From Rhodocyclaceae bacterium UBA2271 (lineage in GTDB: Bacteria; Pseudomonadota; Gammaproteobacteria; Burkholderiales; Rhodocyclaceae), in the NCBI GenBank assembly GCA_002347405.1, contig DDXB01000066.1, positions 62,001-126,000 of the forward strand: 64,000 nucleotides of DNA. The letters run 5' to 3'. The notes beneath the pieces were generated by a model. The model was given only the letters and a program-made list of their open reading frames with translations. It made no database searches and was not told the origin of the DNA. How positions within the stretch are numbered: position 1 is the stretch's first letter; each line of letters starts with the position of its first letter. Below are positions 51,550-60,140 of this stretch, in pieces. The translations under genes were made by a program, and so were the position numbers.

Positions 51550-52542
51550 GTGGAAATCTTCGTCCAGCAAGTCATTAACGGTCTGACCGCCGGTAGCGTC
51601 TATGCCCTCGTGGCATTGGGCTACACGATGGTGTATGGCATCATCCAGCTGATCAACTTCGCGCACGGCGAGGTGGTGATGATCGGCGGCATGGTCGCGC
51701 TCACCGTCATCACCACACTGGTCGGCATGGGCTTGCCCTTGCCGCCGATCGTGCTGGTCCTGGCCGGCATACTCGCCGCCATCCCCATCTGCATGGCCCT
51801 TGGTTATCTCCTCGAGCGCGCCGCCTACCGCCCGCTGCGCCATGCGCCACGTCTGGCCCCCCTGATTACCGCCATCGGCATGTCGATGGTGCTGCAACAG
51901 GTGGCCTTGCTGATCTGGGGCCGCGACCCGAAGGCCTTCCCGCAGATCATGGAAAACAAGAGTTTCATCATCGCCGGCGCTTCAATTACCTCGGTGCAGA
52001 TTGCCATCATCCTGATGTCGGTGCTGATCATGGCGACCCTCACCTGGTTTGTTTACCGCACGCGCTTCGGCATTGCCATCCGCGCCACCGCCGAAAATGT
52101 GAATGTTGCAGCCCTGATGGGTGTCGACGCCAATCGCACCATCGCCGCCACCTTCGTCATCGGCGCGGGCCTGGCTGCCGTGGCCGGCGTGATGTACGGC
52201 ACCTATTACGGCATCACCCACTACACGATGGGCTTCATGCTCGGCCTGAAGGCGTTTTCCGCGGCGGTGCTGGGCGGCATCGGCAACCTCGCCGGTGCGA
52301 TGCTGGGCGGCATTTTGCTGGGCTTGGTCGAGGCGCTCGGCGCCGGCTACATTGGCGAATTCACCGATTTGTGCCGCTGGCCGCTGGTCGACGGCCTGCT
52401 CGTCGAACGCTGCGCCAACGGCGGTCATGTGGTGCTCTTCGGCAGCAACTACCAGGACGTGTTCGCCTTCATGGTGCTGATCCTGGTGCTGGTTTTCCGG
52501 CCTTCCGGCCTGCTTGGCGAGCGCGTCTCGGAAAGAGCATGA
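51550..52542 (+). CDS. livH: Branched-chain amino acid ABC permease LivH
   Basis: 330 residues from GTG 51550, eight or more membrane helices. Opens VEIFVQQVINGLTAGSVYAL; YGIIQLINFAHGEVVMIGG; ITAIGMSMVLQQVALLIWG; GLAAVAGVMYGTYYGI; the EAA-like loop FSAAVLGGIGNLAGAMLGG. Ends LVFRPSGLLGERVSERA. A segment DLCRWPLVDGLLVERCANGG between GAGYIGEF and SNYQDVFAF lengthens one periplasmic loop relative to many LivH. Inner membrane. Confidence 0.95.
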   Translation: MEIFVQQVINGLTAGSVYALVALGYTMVYGIIQLINFAHGEVVMIGGMVALTVITTLVGMGLPLPPIVLVLAGILAAIPICMALGYLLERAAYRPLRHAPRLAPLITAIGMSMVLQQVALLIWGRDPKAFPQIMENKSFIIAGASITSVQIAIILMSVLIMATLTWFVYRTRFGIAIRATAENVNVAALMGVDANRTIAATFVIGAGLAAVAGVMYGTYYGITHYTMGFMLGLKAFSAAVLGGIGNLAGAMLGGILLGLVEALGAGYIGEFTDLCRWPLVDGLLVERCANGGHVVLFGSNYQDVFAFMVLILVLVFRPSGLLGERVSERA

Positions 52543-52762
52543 TGACCCCCATCCCCCCGCCCCCCTTCCCGAGGAAGTGGGTGACTGGTGTTCAGCCGCG
52601 CTGCGGCTTCCGGTTTGCTGGTTTGCCGTCTCCTTGGGACGGCCCGGCGGAGGCAGTGATGGCCCCCCACGCTCGCAGAACCGGCTCGCTGCCCCCCATG
52701 AAATCACCCGAAGCGGTGACCGGGGGGCGGCTGCCTCCTTGGGACGGCCCGGCGGAGGCAGC
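52543..52762. repeat. livH-livM gap: repeat unit with 27-base direct repeats
   Basis: CTCCTTGGGACGGCCCGGCG plus GAGGCAG occurs at 52630-52656 and 52735-52761, around a module GGCCCCCCACGCTCGCAG...GACCGGGGGGCGGC shared with the pccA insertion. The second copy's GGAGG serves as the ribosome site of livM. Confidence 0.8.
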
Positions 52763-53818
52763 ATGAGCATGAGCACAAAAAAATGGATTGGCCTCGCGCT
52801 GGTCGCGCTGGCGCTCCTGGCCTTGCCGCTGGTGCTGACGAGCGTCGGCACGGCCTGGGTGCGCATTACCAATCTGGCGATCCTCTTCGTCTTTCTTGCG
52901 CTGGGGCTGAACATCGTCGTCGGCATGGCCGGGCTGCTCGACCTCGGCTACATCGCGTTTTTCGCGGTCGGCGCCTATGTCTATGCGCTGCTTGCCTCGC
53001 CGCACTTTGGCCTGCACCTGCCGTTCTGGGTCATTCTGCCGCTTGGCGCACTGTTTGCCGGCATGGCCGGCGCCATTCTCGGCGCGCCCACCCTGCGCCT
53101 GCGCGGCGACTATCTCGCCATCGTCACGCTCGGTTTCGGCGAGATCGTGCGTATTTTCCTGAACAACCTTTCGCAGCCCTTCAACATCACCAACGGCCCC
53201 AAGGGCATCACGCGCATCGACGGCCTGAATATTGCCGGCATGGATTTTGTAAACACCCACACGCTGTTCGGCATCCCTTTCACCGGCCCGGCCAAGTATT
53301 ACTACGTGCTGCTGATCCTGTTGTTGCTGGTCATCGTCGTCAATCTGCGTTTGCAAAAGTCGCGCATCGGCCGGGCCTGGGTCGCCATCCGCGAGGATGA
53401 GCTTGCCGCCAAGGCGGCCGGCATCAATACTCGCAACATGAAACTGCTGGCCTTCGCCATGGGCGCCACCTTCGGTGGCATTGCTGGTGGCATGTTCTCG
53501 GCCATGCAGGGTTTCGTCAGTCCGGAGAGTTTCATCCTGCACGAGTCGATTCTGGTGCTGGCGATGGTGGTGCTGGGCGGCATGGGCAATGTCTGGGGTG
53601 TGATTGCCGGCGCGATGCTGCTCTCCTTCGTCCCGGAATTGTTACGTTACACAGTCGATCCGGTGCAGCAGATGCTGTTCGGCAAACTGTTGATCGATCC
53701 TGAAGTGTTGCGCATGCTGATCTTCGGTGGCGCACTGGTGTTGACGATGCGTTTCCGTCCCGCCGGCCTGTGGCCCGAATCGCGCCACAAGCTTGAAATG
53801 AGCGAGAACCGTTCATGA
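52763..53818 (+). CDS. livM: Branched-chain amino acid ABC permease LivM
   Basis: 351 residues from ATG 52763 with GGCGGAGGCAGC upstream. About ten membrane helices: LFVFLALGLNIVVGMAGLLD, LGYIAFFAVGAYVYALL, TLRLRGDYLAIVTLGFGEIV and the EAA loop VAIREDELAAKAAGINTRNM. Then FGGIAGGMFSAMQGFVSPES and LGGMGNVWGVIAGAMLLSF. C-terminal MRFRPAGLWPESRHKLE is standard. Its stop overlaps the livG start (ATGA). Confidence 0.95.
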   Translation: MSMSTKKWIGLALVALALLALPLVLTSVGTAWVRITNLAILFVFLALGLNIVVGMAGLLDLGYIAFFAVGAYVYALLASPHFGLHLPFWVILPLGALFAGMAGAILGAPTLRLRGDYLAIVTLGFGEIVRIFLNNLSQPFNITNGPKGITRIDGLNIAGMDFVNTHTLFGIPFTGPAKYYYVLLILLLLVIVVNLRLQKSRIGRAWVAIREDELAAKAAGINTRNMKLLAFAMGATFGGIAGGMFSAMQGFVSPESFILHESILVLAMVVLGGMGNVWGVIAGAMLLSFVPELLRYTVDPVQQMLFGKLLIDPEVLRMLIFGGALVLTMRFRPAGLWPESRHKLEMSENRS

Positions 53819-54585
53819 GTGTGGTGTTGCTGGAAGCGCGCAACATCGGCAAACGTTTTGGCGGCGTGCAGGCCCTGAAGGATGTTTCGCTGACCATCCG
53901 CGCCCAGGAGATTTACGGCCTGATCGGCCCGAACGGCGCCGGCAAGACCACTTTCTTCAATGTGATGACCGGGCTCTACCCGCGTGATGGCGGCGAAGTG
54001 TTGTTTGGCGGCGTCCCGCTCGAACTCGATACACCCTACCTTGTCGCCCAGGCCGGCATCGCCCGCACCTTCCAGAACATCCGCCTGTTCGGCAACATGA
54101 CGGCAATCGAGAACGTCATGGTCGGCCGCCATGTGCGCACTCACGTCGGCGTGTTCGGCGCGATTTTGCGCACGCCGGGCCAGCGCGCCGAAGAAGCTGC
54201 AATCCGCCGGCGCGCCGAAGAGTTGCTGCACTACGTCGGCATTCCCCATCGCGCCAACGATCTGGCGCGCAACCTTTCCTATGGCGACCAGCGCCGGCTT
54301 GAAATCGCCCGCGCCCTGGCGACCGAGCCGCAACTGTTGGCGCTCGACGAGCCGGCCGCCGGCATGAACGCCACCGAAACCGTCGCCCTGCGCAAGCTGA
54401 TCGAAGGGCTGCGTGCCGACGGCCTGACGGTGTTGTTGATCGAGCACGACGTGAAACTCGTGATGGGCCTGTGCGACCGCGTCGCCGTGCTCGACTATGG
54501 CGAAAAAATTGCCGAAGATGTTCCTGCCGTTGTGCAAAAGAATCCCAAGGTGATCGAGGCTTATCTGGGAGGCGGCAGTGACTGA
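53815..54585 (+). CDS. livG: Branched-chain amino acid ABC ATPase LivG
   Basis: 256 residues. Walker A GLIGPNGAGKTTFFNVMTG near residue 36, the LivG-specific IARTFQNIRLFGNMTAIENV, signature LSYGDQRRLEIARAL, Walker B LLALDEPAAGMN and switch LLIEHDVKLVMGLCDRVAVL. Dimerises with LivF under LivH/LivM. Overlaps livM by four bases and livF by eight. Confidence 0.97.
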   Translation: MSVVLLEARNIGKRFGGVQALKDVSLTIRAQEIYGLIGPNGAGKTTFFNVMTGLYPRDGGEVLFGGVPLELDTPYLVAQAGIARTFQNIRLFGNMTAIENVMVGRHVRTHVGVFGAILRTPGQRAEEAAIRRRAEELLHYVGIPHRANDLARNLSYGDQRRLEIARALATEPQLLALDEPAAGMNATETVALRKLIEGLRADGLTVLLIEHDVKLVMGLCDRVAVLDYGEKIAEDVPAVVQKNPKVIEAYLGGGSD

Positions 54586-55312
54586 AAGCGCGACCCCGGA
54601 ACGCTACGCCATGCTGCAGGCCATCAACCTCGATGTGCATTACGGCGGCATTGCCGCGGTGCGCGGCATCTCCTTCGCTGTCGAGAAAGGCGAGCTGGTC
54701 TGCCTGATCGGCGCCAACGGCGCGGGCAAGACCTCGACGCTCAAGGCGGTCGCCCGCATGATCCCGTCAAGCGGTGAAATTCGCTACCGTGACATGCGGC
54801 TGGATCAGATGCAGAGCCATGACCTGATTCGCCACGGCCTGGCGCTGGTGCCCGAAGGGCGCGGCATTTTCGCCCGGCTGACGGTTGCGGAAAACCTCAC
54901 CATGGGCGCCTATCACCGCAATGACAAGGCCGAGATCGGCCTCGACCTGCAACGCATCTTCGAGATGTTGCCGCGCCTCAAGGAGCGTGCCGCCCAGGTG
55001 GCCGGCACCCTGTCGGGCGGCGAGCAGCAAATGCTCGCCATCGGTCGCGCCCTGATGGGACGCCCCCAGCTCCTGCTGCTCGACGAACCCTCGATGGGCC
55101 TGGCGCCGCTGATGGTTGAAAAAGTCTTCGAGGTGATCCGCGCCGTCGCCGCCGAAGGCGTAACGATCTTCCTCGTCGAACAGAACGCCCGGCTCGCCCT
55201 GCAAACCTGTTCACGCGGCTATGTGATGGAAAGCGGCGAGATCACACTGGCCGACACGGCGGCCAATCTGCTCGCCGACCCGCGTGTGCGCGCTGCTTAT
55301 TTGGGTGAATGA
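54578..55312 (+). CDS. livF: Branched-chain amino acid ABC ATPase LivF
   Basis: 244 residues from GTG 54578, overlapping livG. Walker A CLIGANGAGKTSTLKAVARM, HGLALVPEGRGIFARLTVAE specific for LivF, signature LSGGEQQMLAIGRALMG, Walker B LLLLDEPSMGLAPL and LVEQNARLALQTCSRGYVM. Last gene of the liv operon, which is complete in one strand: livJ, H, M, G, F. Confidence 0.97.
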   Translation: MTESATPERYAMLQAINLDVHYGGIAAVRGISFAVEKGELVCLIGANGAGKTSTLKAVARMIPSSGEIRYRDMRLDQMQSHDLIRHGLALVPEGRGIFARLTVAENLTMGAYHRNDKAEIGLDLQRIFEMLPRLKERAAQVAGTLSGGEQQMLAIGRALMGRPQLLLLDEPSMGLAPLMVEKVFEVIRAVAAEGVTIFLVEQNARLALQTCSRGYVMESGEITLADTAANLLADPRVRAAYLGE

Positions 55313-55341
55313 GTGGGTGAATGAGTAGCTAAGCAGTCGGC

Positions 55342-55427
55342 GCCGTCCCCATGCTGGCGGCGTGCCGACTGACGCCGTCCCCGTGTTGGCGGCGTGCCGG
55401 CTCGCCGTCCCGCCAGCGCCGACTTTT
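55342..55427 (+). repeat. Tandem family A array after livF
   Basis: Two units GCCGTCCCCATGCTGGCGGC.. (55342-55373) and GCCGTCCCCGTGTTGGCGGC.. (55374-55403), then the terminal core GCCGTCCCGCCAGCGCCGAC with TTTT (55404-55427). A related array lies at 62662-62777. Confidence 0.85.
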
Positions 55428-55465
55428 TACTCAGACCGTTGCGGCGATTTCCAGTTCGACGCATG

Positions 55466-55580
55466 CCTTGGTCAGCCCGGCCAACTGGCGGTAGAACTCG
55501 CACTCGGCATAAGCCGCAAGAACCTCTGGGAGAAAATGCGCAAGCTCGACATCCAGTCCGCCGCCAGGGAATCCGGCTGA
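55466..55580 (+). pseudogene. Remnant of a sigma-54 regulator: Fis-type HTH tail only
   Basis: The plus-strand frame reads ALGISRKNLWEKMRKLDI followed by about nine residues and a stop (TGA ends 55580). This is the C-terminal helix-turn-helix of NtrC-type regulators (LGISRKTLWEKLRRLGI pattern). No AAA domain or start precedes it; upstream is repeat array. So it is a broken gene end. The antisense frame is also open over this span but shows no family. Confidence 0.6.
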
Positions 55581-55586
55581 ACCGGT

Positions 55587-57248
55587 TCAGCCTGCCGAAG
55601 GGGGCAACGGTGTCACATGACAGACTTGCAGGCACTCGCGCTTGCCCTTGACCTGGATGTCGAACAGTTCGCTGAAGCCGAATTGGCCCGGCTGTGACGC
55701 CAACACGGCGTCGCGCACGGCGCGGCTGACCAGGATGGCACCCGGCCGGCAGTGCTTCTCGATGCGCGATGCGGTATTCACCACGTCGCCGATGGCCGTC
55801 CAGTCGAGGCGCTCCCGGGTACCGACATTGCCGATGATGACTTCACCCCAGTGGCTGCCGATGCGCAGTTGCAGCGCCTGCTGGCCGGCGCGGGTGCGCA
55901 GCCCGTTGATGTCCTCGGCATAGCCCTGCATGGCGAGCGCGGCACGCAGTGCGTCGGCCGGCGCGTCGAACAGGGCCATCACCGAATCGCCCATGAACTT
56001 GTCGATGGAGCCGTTGTGGCGCCGCACTGCGCCGGCGACGCGGCGCAGGATGGAATTGAGCGTGTCGATCACCGACTCGCTGGCGGCATGGGCCTCGACG
56101 AAGGAGGTAAAGCCGACGATGTCGCAAAACAGGATGACGACGGGGCGCTTCTCGTTGGCGATGCTTGTCCTGCCCAGCCGCACCGCTTCGCGCGCCTTGC
56201 GTTCGACCAGTTGCGGCACGTAGTTGCGGGTGATGTTGTGGATGCGCACCTCGCTCAGCATGGAGCCCTCGGCCAGATGCGCGCCGCCCGCATCCTGCGC
56301 CACCGCCTGCCAGAGCGAGCGGATGACGCCATCGCCATCCCGGGTGCCGCTGACGTTGAAGAGAATGGAACGGTTGTCACTGTCCGGCACGCGCACACGG
56401 ATGCGATAGTTCTCGAAGGCGCCCCGTTCATCCGCCAGCGCCAGACCCCACAACACATCGTTGTGAAAGGCCGGGGGAATCAACTCGGCCAAGCGTTGCA
56501 GCGCGCCGTCGTCAGAGGGATCGAGCTGGAGTTGCCGCAGCATCGATGGCGCGGCGGCGATGAGCGCGCCGCCGGCGGAAAAATGGATCAGTCCGTAGTC
56601 GAGCTGCGCGGAGATTGCGGCGAGACTGGCCGTCTGCGCCGCAGCTTCGAGCAGTGCGGGGCTGACGATATTTGCCGTATGCCCCGCCGGACGCGCCAGG
56701 ACGATGCGGCAGCCTGTCGCTCCGCCGGGTGAGGTCATCCCGCCGGCACTGACTTGCAGCGCAAACCCCAGGGCCGCGAGCAGGCGCCCGCTCCCGCACT
56801 GCGTCGGGTCCCAGGCAAGCGGCACCTCCACCTGGAGCAATGCGCCAGCGGCAGCTGTCGTTGGTGCCGCTGTGGCGGGGAAGCTCACCTGCACCTGCCA
56901 GCCACCGCTCTGGCAGGCGTGGGCGATGTTGTCGGGGCCATGCTCCGTCAGTTCGGTCTGGTAAAGCGTCTCCAGCGTGGACTCCTGGCCCGCCAGCGGC
57001 AGGCCGAGGTCGGCCTCCATGATTTGGCGAAACACCTCGCGGTGCATGGCCTTGAGCGCACCATCGAGCAGGTCGTGAACGATCAGCGTCGTCGGCGCCA
57101 GCAGCGCCGCCAGGCCCTGCGTAGCCAACGCCTGCCGCAGCCTGGTCTGAATCGCTGTCCACGCCGCGTGATCGAGGGTGTGCAGGGTCAGCGACACGGT
57201 GTCCGCCGACGCGGGTTCAGAGGTTGGCGCAGAGCTGGTAAGTGTCAT
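55587..57248 (-). CDS. Class III adenylate/guanylate cyclase domain protein
   Basis: 553 residues. The first about 330 residues are not recognised; a central RIRVRVPDSDNRSILFNVSG stretch looks PAS-like. The cyclase domain is at the C-terminus: PVVILFCDIVGFTSFVEAHA with the first metal Asp, GSIDKFMGDSVMALFDAP with the second, LRIGSHWGEVIIGNVGTRER and LDWTAIGDVVNTASRIEKHC, with the Asp-Val-Val-Asn-x-x-x-Arg transition-state motif. Catalytic residues are present, so cyclic nucleotide production is likely. It overlaps the HDOD gene by 32 bases, an operon of two signalling proteins. Confidence 0.87.
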   Translation of the reverse strand: MTLTSSAPTSEPASADTVSLTLHTLDHAAWTAIQTRLRQALATQGLAALLAPTTLIVHDLLDGALKAMHREVFRQIMEADLGLPLAGQESTLETLYQTELTEHGPDNIAHACQSGGWQVQVSFPATAAPTTAAAGALLQVEVPLAWDPTQCGSGRLLAALGFALQVSAGGMTSPGGATGCRIVLARPAGHTANIVSPALLEAAAQTASLAAISAQLDYGLIHFSAGGALIAAAPSMLRQLQLDPSDDGALQRLAELIPPAFHNDVLWGLALADERGAFENYRIRVRVPDSDNRSILFNVSGTRDGDGVIRSLWQAVAQDAGGAHLAEGSMLSEVRIHNITRNYVPQLVERKAREAVRLGRTSIANEKRPVVILFCDIVGFTSFVEAHAASESVIDTLNSILRRVAGAVRRHNGSIDKFMGDSVMALFDAPADALRAALAMQGYAEDINGLRTRAGQQALQLRIGSHWGEVIIGNVGTRERLDWTAIGDVVNTASRIEKHCRPGAILVSRAVRDAVLASQPGQFGFSELFDIQVKGKRECLQVCHVTPLPPSAG

Positions 57249-58062
57249 TTTCCATCAGGCCGGCGATGAATTCCTCGCTCAGCAGTGGTTCGCAATGCAC
57301 TGCGTCGAGGCCAAGCGCCTGCAATGCCGCCAGGCGCGCCGCCAGGTCGGGCAAAGCCTGCGCGCCGATGCCAAGGCCCGCGACCAGGGCATTGCCGGCC
57401 AGCAGGCCGAGGCGCAGCGGTGAAGCCGCGTCCGCTGCCGGCGGCATGGCCAGATCGGTGCCCATGTAGTCGTTGAAACGCTCGGGCAGCTTCCATTGCG
57501 CCACCGCTGCGCGGCCGACCGCGCAATGGTCGCAACCGAAAATCTGTCGCTCGGCATCGAGGCTGCGCATGCCCTGGCCGACCATCAGTTCCAGCACCTG
57601 CAGGTAGCGCGCCTGATCGTGGGTAAACAGCAGCACCTTGCCCATGTCGTGCATCAGGCCGGCAATGAAGGCCTCGTCCTTGTCCGCCGTGCCGCCCAGC
57701 ATCTGGCAGATGCTTTGCCCGGCGAGCGCGGTGAGCAGCGAGTGCTGCCAGATGTGCGTCTTGAACAGCGGATTCTTCGTCTGCGCGAACAGCGAGCGGC
57801 TGAATGCCAGCAGCGCCAGCGAGCGCACCACATTGAAACCGAGCACGCTGATCGCCATGGGGATGGTGCCAATGCGGCGGCCGCGACTGTACAGCGCCGA
57901 ATTCACCACGCGCAGCACCAGCGTGACGATGCCCTGGTCGGAGCGGACATAGTTTTCGAGATCGCGAAAGCAACTGTTGGATTCCAGATCCAGGCGAATG
58001 ATCCCCGCGATGATGTCCGACTGGACGGGGATGTTTTTGTAGTCGATTGCCTGGCAGTCCAT
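57217..58062 (-). CDS. HDOD-domain signalling protein
   Basis: 281 residues from ATG 58062. HDOD domain from about residue 15 to 205: CFRDLENYVRSDQGIVTLVL, VVNSALYSRGRRIGTIPMAI, VLGFNVVRSLALLAFSRSLF, then HSLLTALAGQSIC and AFIAGLMHDMGKVLLF. It keeps HD-like residues, but HDOD proteins usually lack phosphodiesterase activity and act as scaffolds in regulation. Coupled to the cyclase gene. Divergent from arsR by 117 bases. Confidence 0.88.
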   Translation of the reverse strand: MDCQAIDYKNIPVQSDIIAGIIRLDLESNSCFRDLENYVRSDQGIVTLVLRVVNSALYSRGRRIGTIPMAISVLGFNVVRSLALLAFSRSLFAQTKNPLFKTHIWQHSLLTALAGQSICQMLGGTADKDEAFIAGLMHDMGKVLLFTHDQARYLQVLELMVGQGMRSLDAERQIFGCDHCAVGRAAVAQWKLPERFNDYMGTDLAMPPAADAASPLRLGLLAGNALVAGLGIGAQALPDLAARLAALQALGLDAVHCEPLLSEEFIAGLMENDTYQLCANL

Positions 58063-58179
58063 GCGGCGGAGCCCTGTCGATGCAGCGACGGATTCTAGCA
58101 GCCCGCCCCGGGCCCCTTGACACGAGGCATGCGTGGCGTAGGATGCGCATTCATTTCGATATTCGTGGAAACGTTGAAC

Positions 58180-58530
58180 ATGGAAACCCGGTTGGCAGTC
58201 GACATGTTGGCCGCCCTGGCCCAGAACACCCGGCTGAAAGTATTCCGCCTGCTGGTGACGGCCGGGCCGGCCGGCTTGGCGGCGGGCGAGGTCGGCGCGC
58301 AACTGGGCATACCCGCCAATACCCTGTCTTTTCATCTGAAAACGCTGTCACAAGCCGGCCTGGTCGTCTCGCGTCAGGAGGGGCGGTTCATTTTCTATGC
58401 GTCCAATTACCCGGCGATGGATGACCTGATTGCCTTTCTGACCGACAACTGCTGCAGTGGCGGCCAGTGCCTGCCCAAGGCGGATGCCGTATCTACCGTG
58501 ACCAAGCGTCGCGCCGGGAGCCTGGCGTAA
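58180..58530 (+). CDS. arsR: ArsR-family arsenite-responsive repressor
   Basis: 116 residues from ATG 58180. Winged helix: LAALAQNTRLKVFRLLVTAG, LGIPANTLSFHLKTLSQAGL, VSRQEGRFIFYASNY. The N-terminal ELCVC metal motif of the classical type is absent. Instead the C-terminus has DNCCSGGQC, a Cys-Cys-x4-Cys set like that of the Acidithiobacillus ferrooxidans type, which binds As(III). It heads the ars operon and should repress it without arsenite. The 117-base upstream gap must hold the operator; I see no convincing dyad. Confidence 0.92.
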   Translation: METRLAVDMLAALAQNTRLKVFRLLVTAGPAGLAAGEVGAQLGIPANTLSFHLKTLSQAGLVVSRQEGRFIFYASNYPAMDDLIAFLTDNCCSGGQCLPKADAVSTVTKRRAGSLA

Positions 58531-58533
58531 GCA

Positions 58534-59811
58534 ATGAGCGGCCGCAAATTCATCGCATGGATCGGCGTTGCGGTCGCCTGGCTGTTGCTGGCGGGCACGG
58601 CGCTCGCCCAGACGCATCAGGCGCCGTGGGTCGAGCAGGGCGCCGACGGCGAAACGCGGGTCCATCTGTGGTTTTTCTGGGCGGAAACCTGCCTGCACTG
58701 CCAGGCCGTGCACCCCTTTGTCGAGGCCATTGCGCGCGAGCGGCCGTGGGTGGTGCTGCATTCCCTGGAAGTCTCGCGCGACCGCGAAAACTCCAGGCGC
58801 TTCGACGCAATGGCGGAGGCCATCGGCCAGCGCGCCGAGGCGGTGCCGACGCTTATGTACTGCGGAATGATGGAGGTGGGTTGGGACTCGGACGCAAGCT
58901 CGGGCGCACGGCTGCTGCGCCAGCTCGACGAATGCCGCAAGCGGGGCGGCGTACCGTCTTCCCCGTCGTCCAATGCCGGCGCCAGCCCGATCGAGCTTCC
59001 GCTGGTCGGCACGGTCGATCCGGCTGCGCTGTCGCTGCCGCTGTTCACCCTGGTCATCGCCAGCCTGGACGCCTTCAACCCCTGCGCCTTCTTCGTGCTG
59101 CTCTTTCTGCTGAGCCTGCTCGCGCATCAAAAGGATCGCCGCCGCATGCTGACGGTGAGCGGCGTCTTCATCCTGACTTCGGGGCTCATGTATTTCGCCT
59201 TCATGGCCGCCTGGCTCAATGTCTTCCAGATGCTCGGCGCGCTGACCTGGATCACGCTGGCGGCGGGCTTGCTCGCCATCGGTGTCGGCGCCATCAACGT
59301 CAAGGATTTCTTCGCGTTCGAGAAGGGCATCACGCTTTCGATTCCCGAGTCGGCGAAACCGCACATCTACCGACGCGCGCGGGCCATCCTGCAATCCGGG
59401 AACGGTTTTGCGATGCTCGCGGCCACCGTGTTCCTCGCCGTGGCCGCCAACTTCTACGAGCTGCTATGCACGGCGGGTTTCCCGATGGTCTATACGCGCA
59501 TCCTCACCCTGCACGAGCCCTCCGTGACTGCCCGCTACGCCTGGCTGGCCCTCTACAACGTCATTTACGTCGTGCCGCTGGCGCTGATCGTGCTGGCCTT
59601 CGTCGGCACGCTGGCGGCACACAAGATGACGGAGCGCGAAGGTCGGCTGCTCAAGCTGATGTCCGGCGTCATGATGCTGGAACTGGGCCTCGTGCTCGCC
59701 TTCGTTCCCGCCTGGATCAACAATCTCGCGGTGACGGCGGGGCTGGTCGGCATCGCGCTGCTCGTCACCTTCGTCGCGGCACGGCTGACGCGCACGGAGG
59801 CACTGCAATGA
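58534..59811 (+). CDS. Thioredoxin-like/DsbD-type membrane fusion protein of the ars operon
   Basis: 425 residues, three bases after arsR. Signal peptide or helix (WIGVAVAWLLLAGTALA), a periplasmic thioredoxin-like domain with CLHC in WAETCLHCQAVHPFVE near residue 54, then about six to eight membrane helices. SLDAFNPCAFFVLLFLLSLL and NFYELLCTAGFPMVY carry the paired cysteines of DsbD/CcdA membrane domains. This would move reducing power across the inner membrane. In an ars operon it may keep periplasmic thiols reduced or support arsenate/arsenite handling; role inferred. Confidence 0.85.
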   Translation: MSGRKFIAWIGVAVAWLLLAGTALAQTHQAPWVEQGADGETRVHLWFFWAETCLHCQAVHPFVEAIARERPWVVLHSLEVSRDRENSRRFDAMAEAIGQRAEAVPTLMYCGMMEVGWDSDASSGARLLRQLDECRKRGGVPSSPSSNAGASPIELPLVGTVDPAALSLPLFTLVIASLDAFNPCAFFVLLFLLSLLAHQKDRRRMLTVSGVFILTSGLMYFAFMAAWLNVFQMLGALTWITLAAGLLAIGVGAINVKDFFAFEKGITLSIPESAKPHIYRRARAILQSGNGFAMLAATVFLAVAANFYELLCTAGFPMVYTRILTLHEPSVTARYAWLALYNVIYVVPLALIVLAFVGTLAAHKMTEREGRLLKLMSGVMMLELGLVLAFVPAWINNLAVTAGLVGIALLVTFVAARLTRTEALQ

Positions 59812-59894
59812 AACGTTTCCCCGGGGCGCTGCTGCCCGGTTGCGGTATTTACCTCGTCTTGACGCTGGTCCAGTCCCATGCTTTCCATTACTGA
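59808..59894 (+). CDS. 28-residue hydrophobic peptide in the ars operon
   Basis: ATG overlaps the preceding stop (ATGA) and TGA is at 59892. The peptide starts MKRFPGALLPGCGIYLVLTL and is one membrane-helix long, with a Cys and a terminal His-rich SHAFHY. The next gene's ribosome site (GAAAGGAG) overlaps its stop. It may be a true small membrane protein or just a coupling leader; I cannot tell. Confidence 0.4.
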   Translation: MKRFPGALLPGCGIYLVLTLVQSHAFHY

Positions 59895-59906
59895 AAGGAG
59901 TCTTCC

Positions 59907-60140
59907 ATGAAAAACATCAAGATTCTCGGCACCGGTTGCGCCAACTGCAAGAACACCTACGCGCTGGTCGAGGAAGTCGCCAAGGCGAGGGGTGAGGCCA
60001 TCGAACTGGAAAAGGTCGAAGACCTGCAGAAGATCATGGGCTATGGCGTGATGAGCACGCCGGGCGTGGTGATCGACGGCAAGGTCGTGCATGCCGGCGG
60101 CGTGCCGGCGCGCAGCAAGGTCGAGGGGTGGTTCGCATGA
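59907..60140 (+). CDS. Small thioredoxin-fold redox protein (CxxC)
   Basis: 77 residues behind GAAAGGAG. MKNIKILGTGCANCKNTYAL carries the active CANC motif, then LEKVEDLQKIMGYGVMSTPG with the cis-Pro loop, and VVIDGKVVHAGG. This is the small redox-active disulfide protein family found in ars and mer-like clusters. It could reduce ArsC or accept electrons from the membrane protein upstream. Stop overlaps arsC start. Confidence 0.9.
   Translation: MKNIKILGTGCANCKNTYALVEEVAKARGEAIELEKVEDLQKIMGYGVMSTPGVVIDGKVVHAGGVPARSKVEGWFA

Noticed and set aside
55431..55580. Minus-strand frame antisense to the Fis-type tail
   Set aside because: It is open but shows no motif, while the plus-strand reading matches a well-known helix-turn-helix pattern.
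59894..59907. Frameshift joining the 28-residue peptide to the small thioredoxin
   Set aside because: The thioredoxin has its own strong ribosome site and a complete N-terminus.
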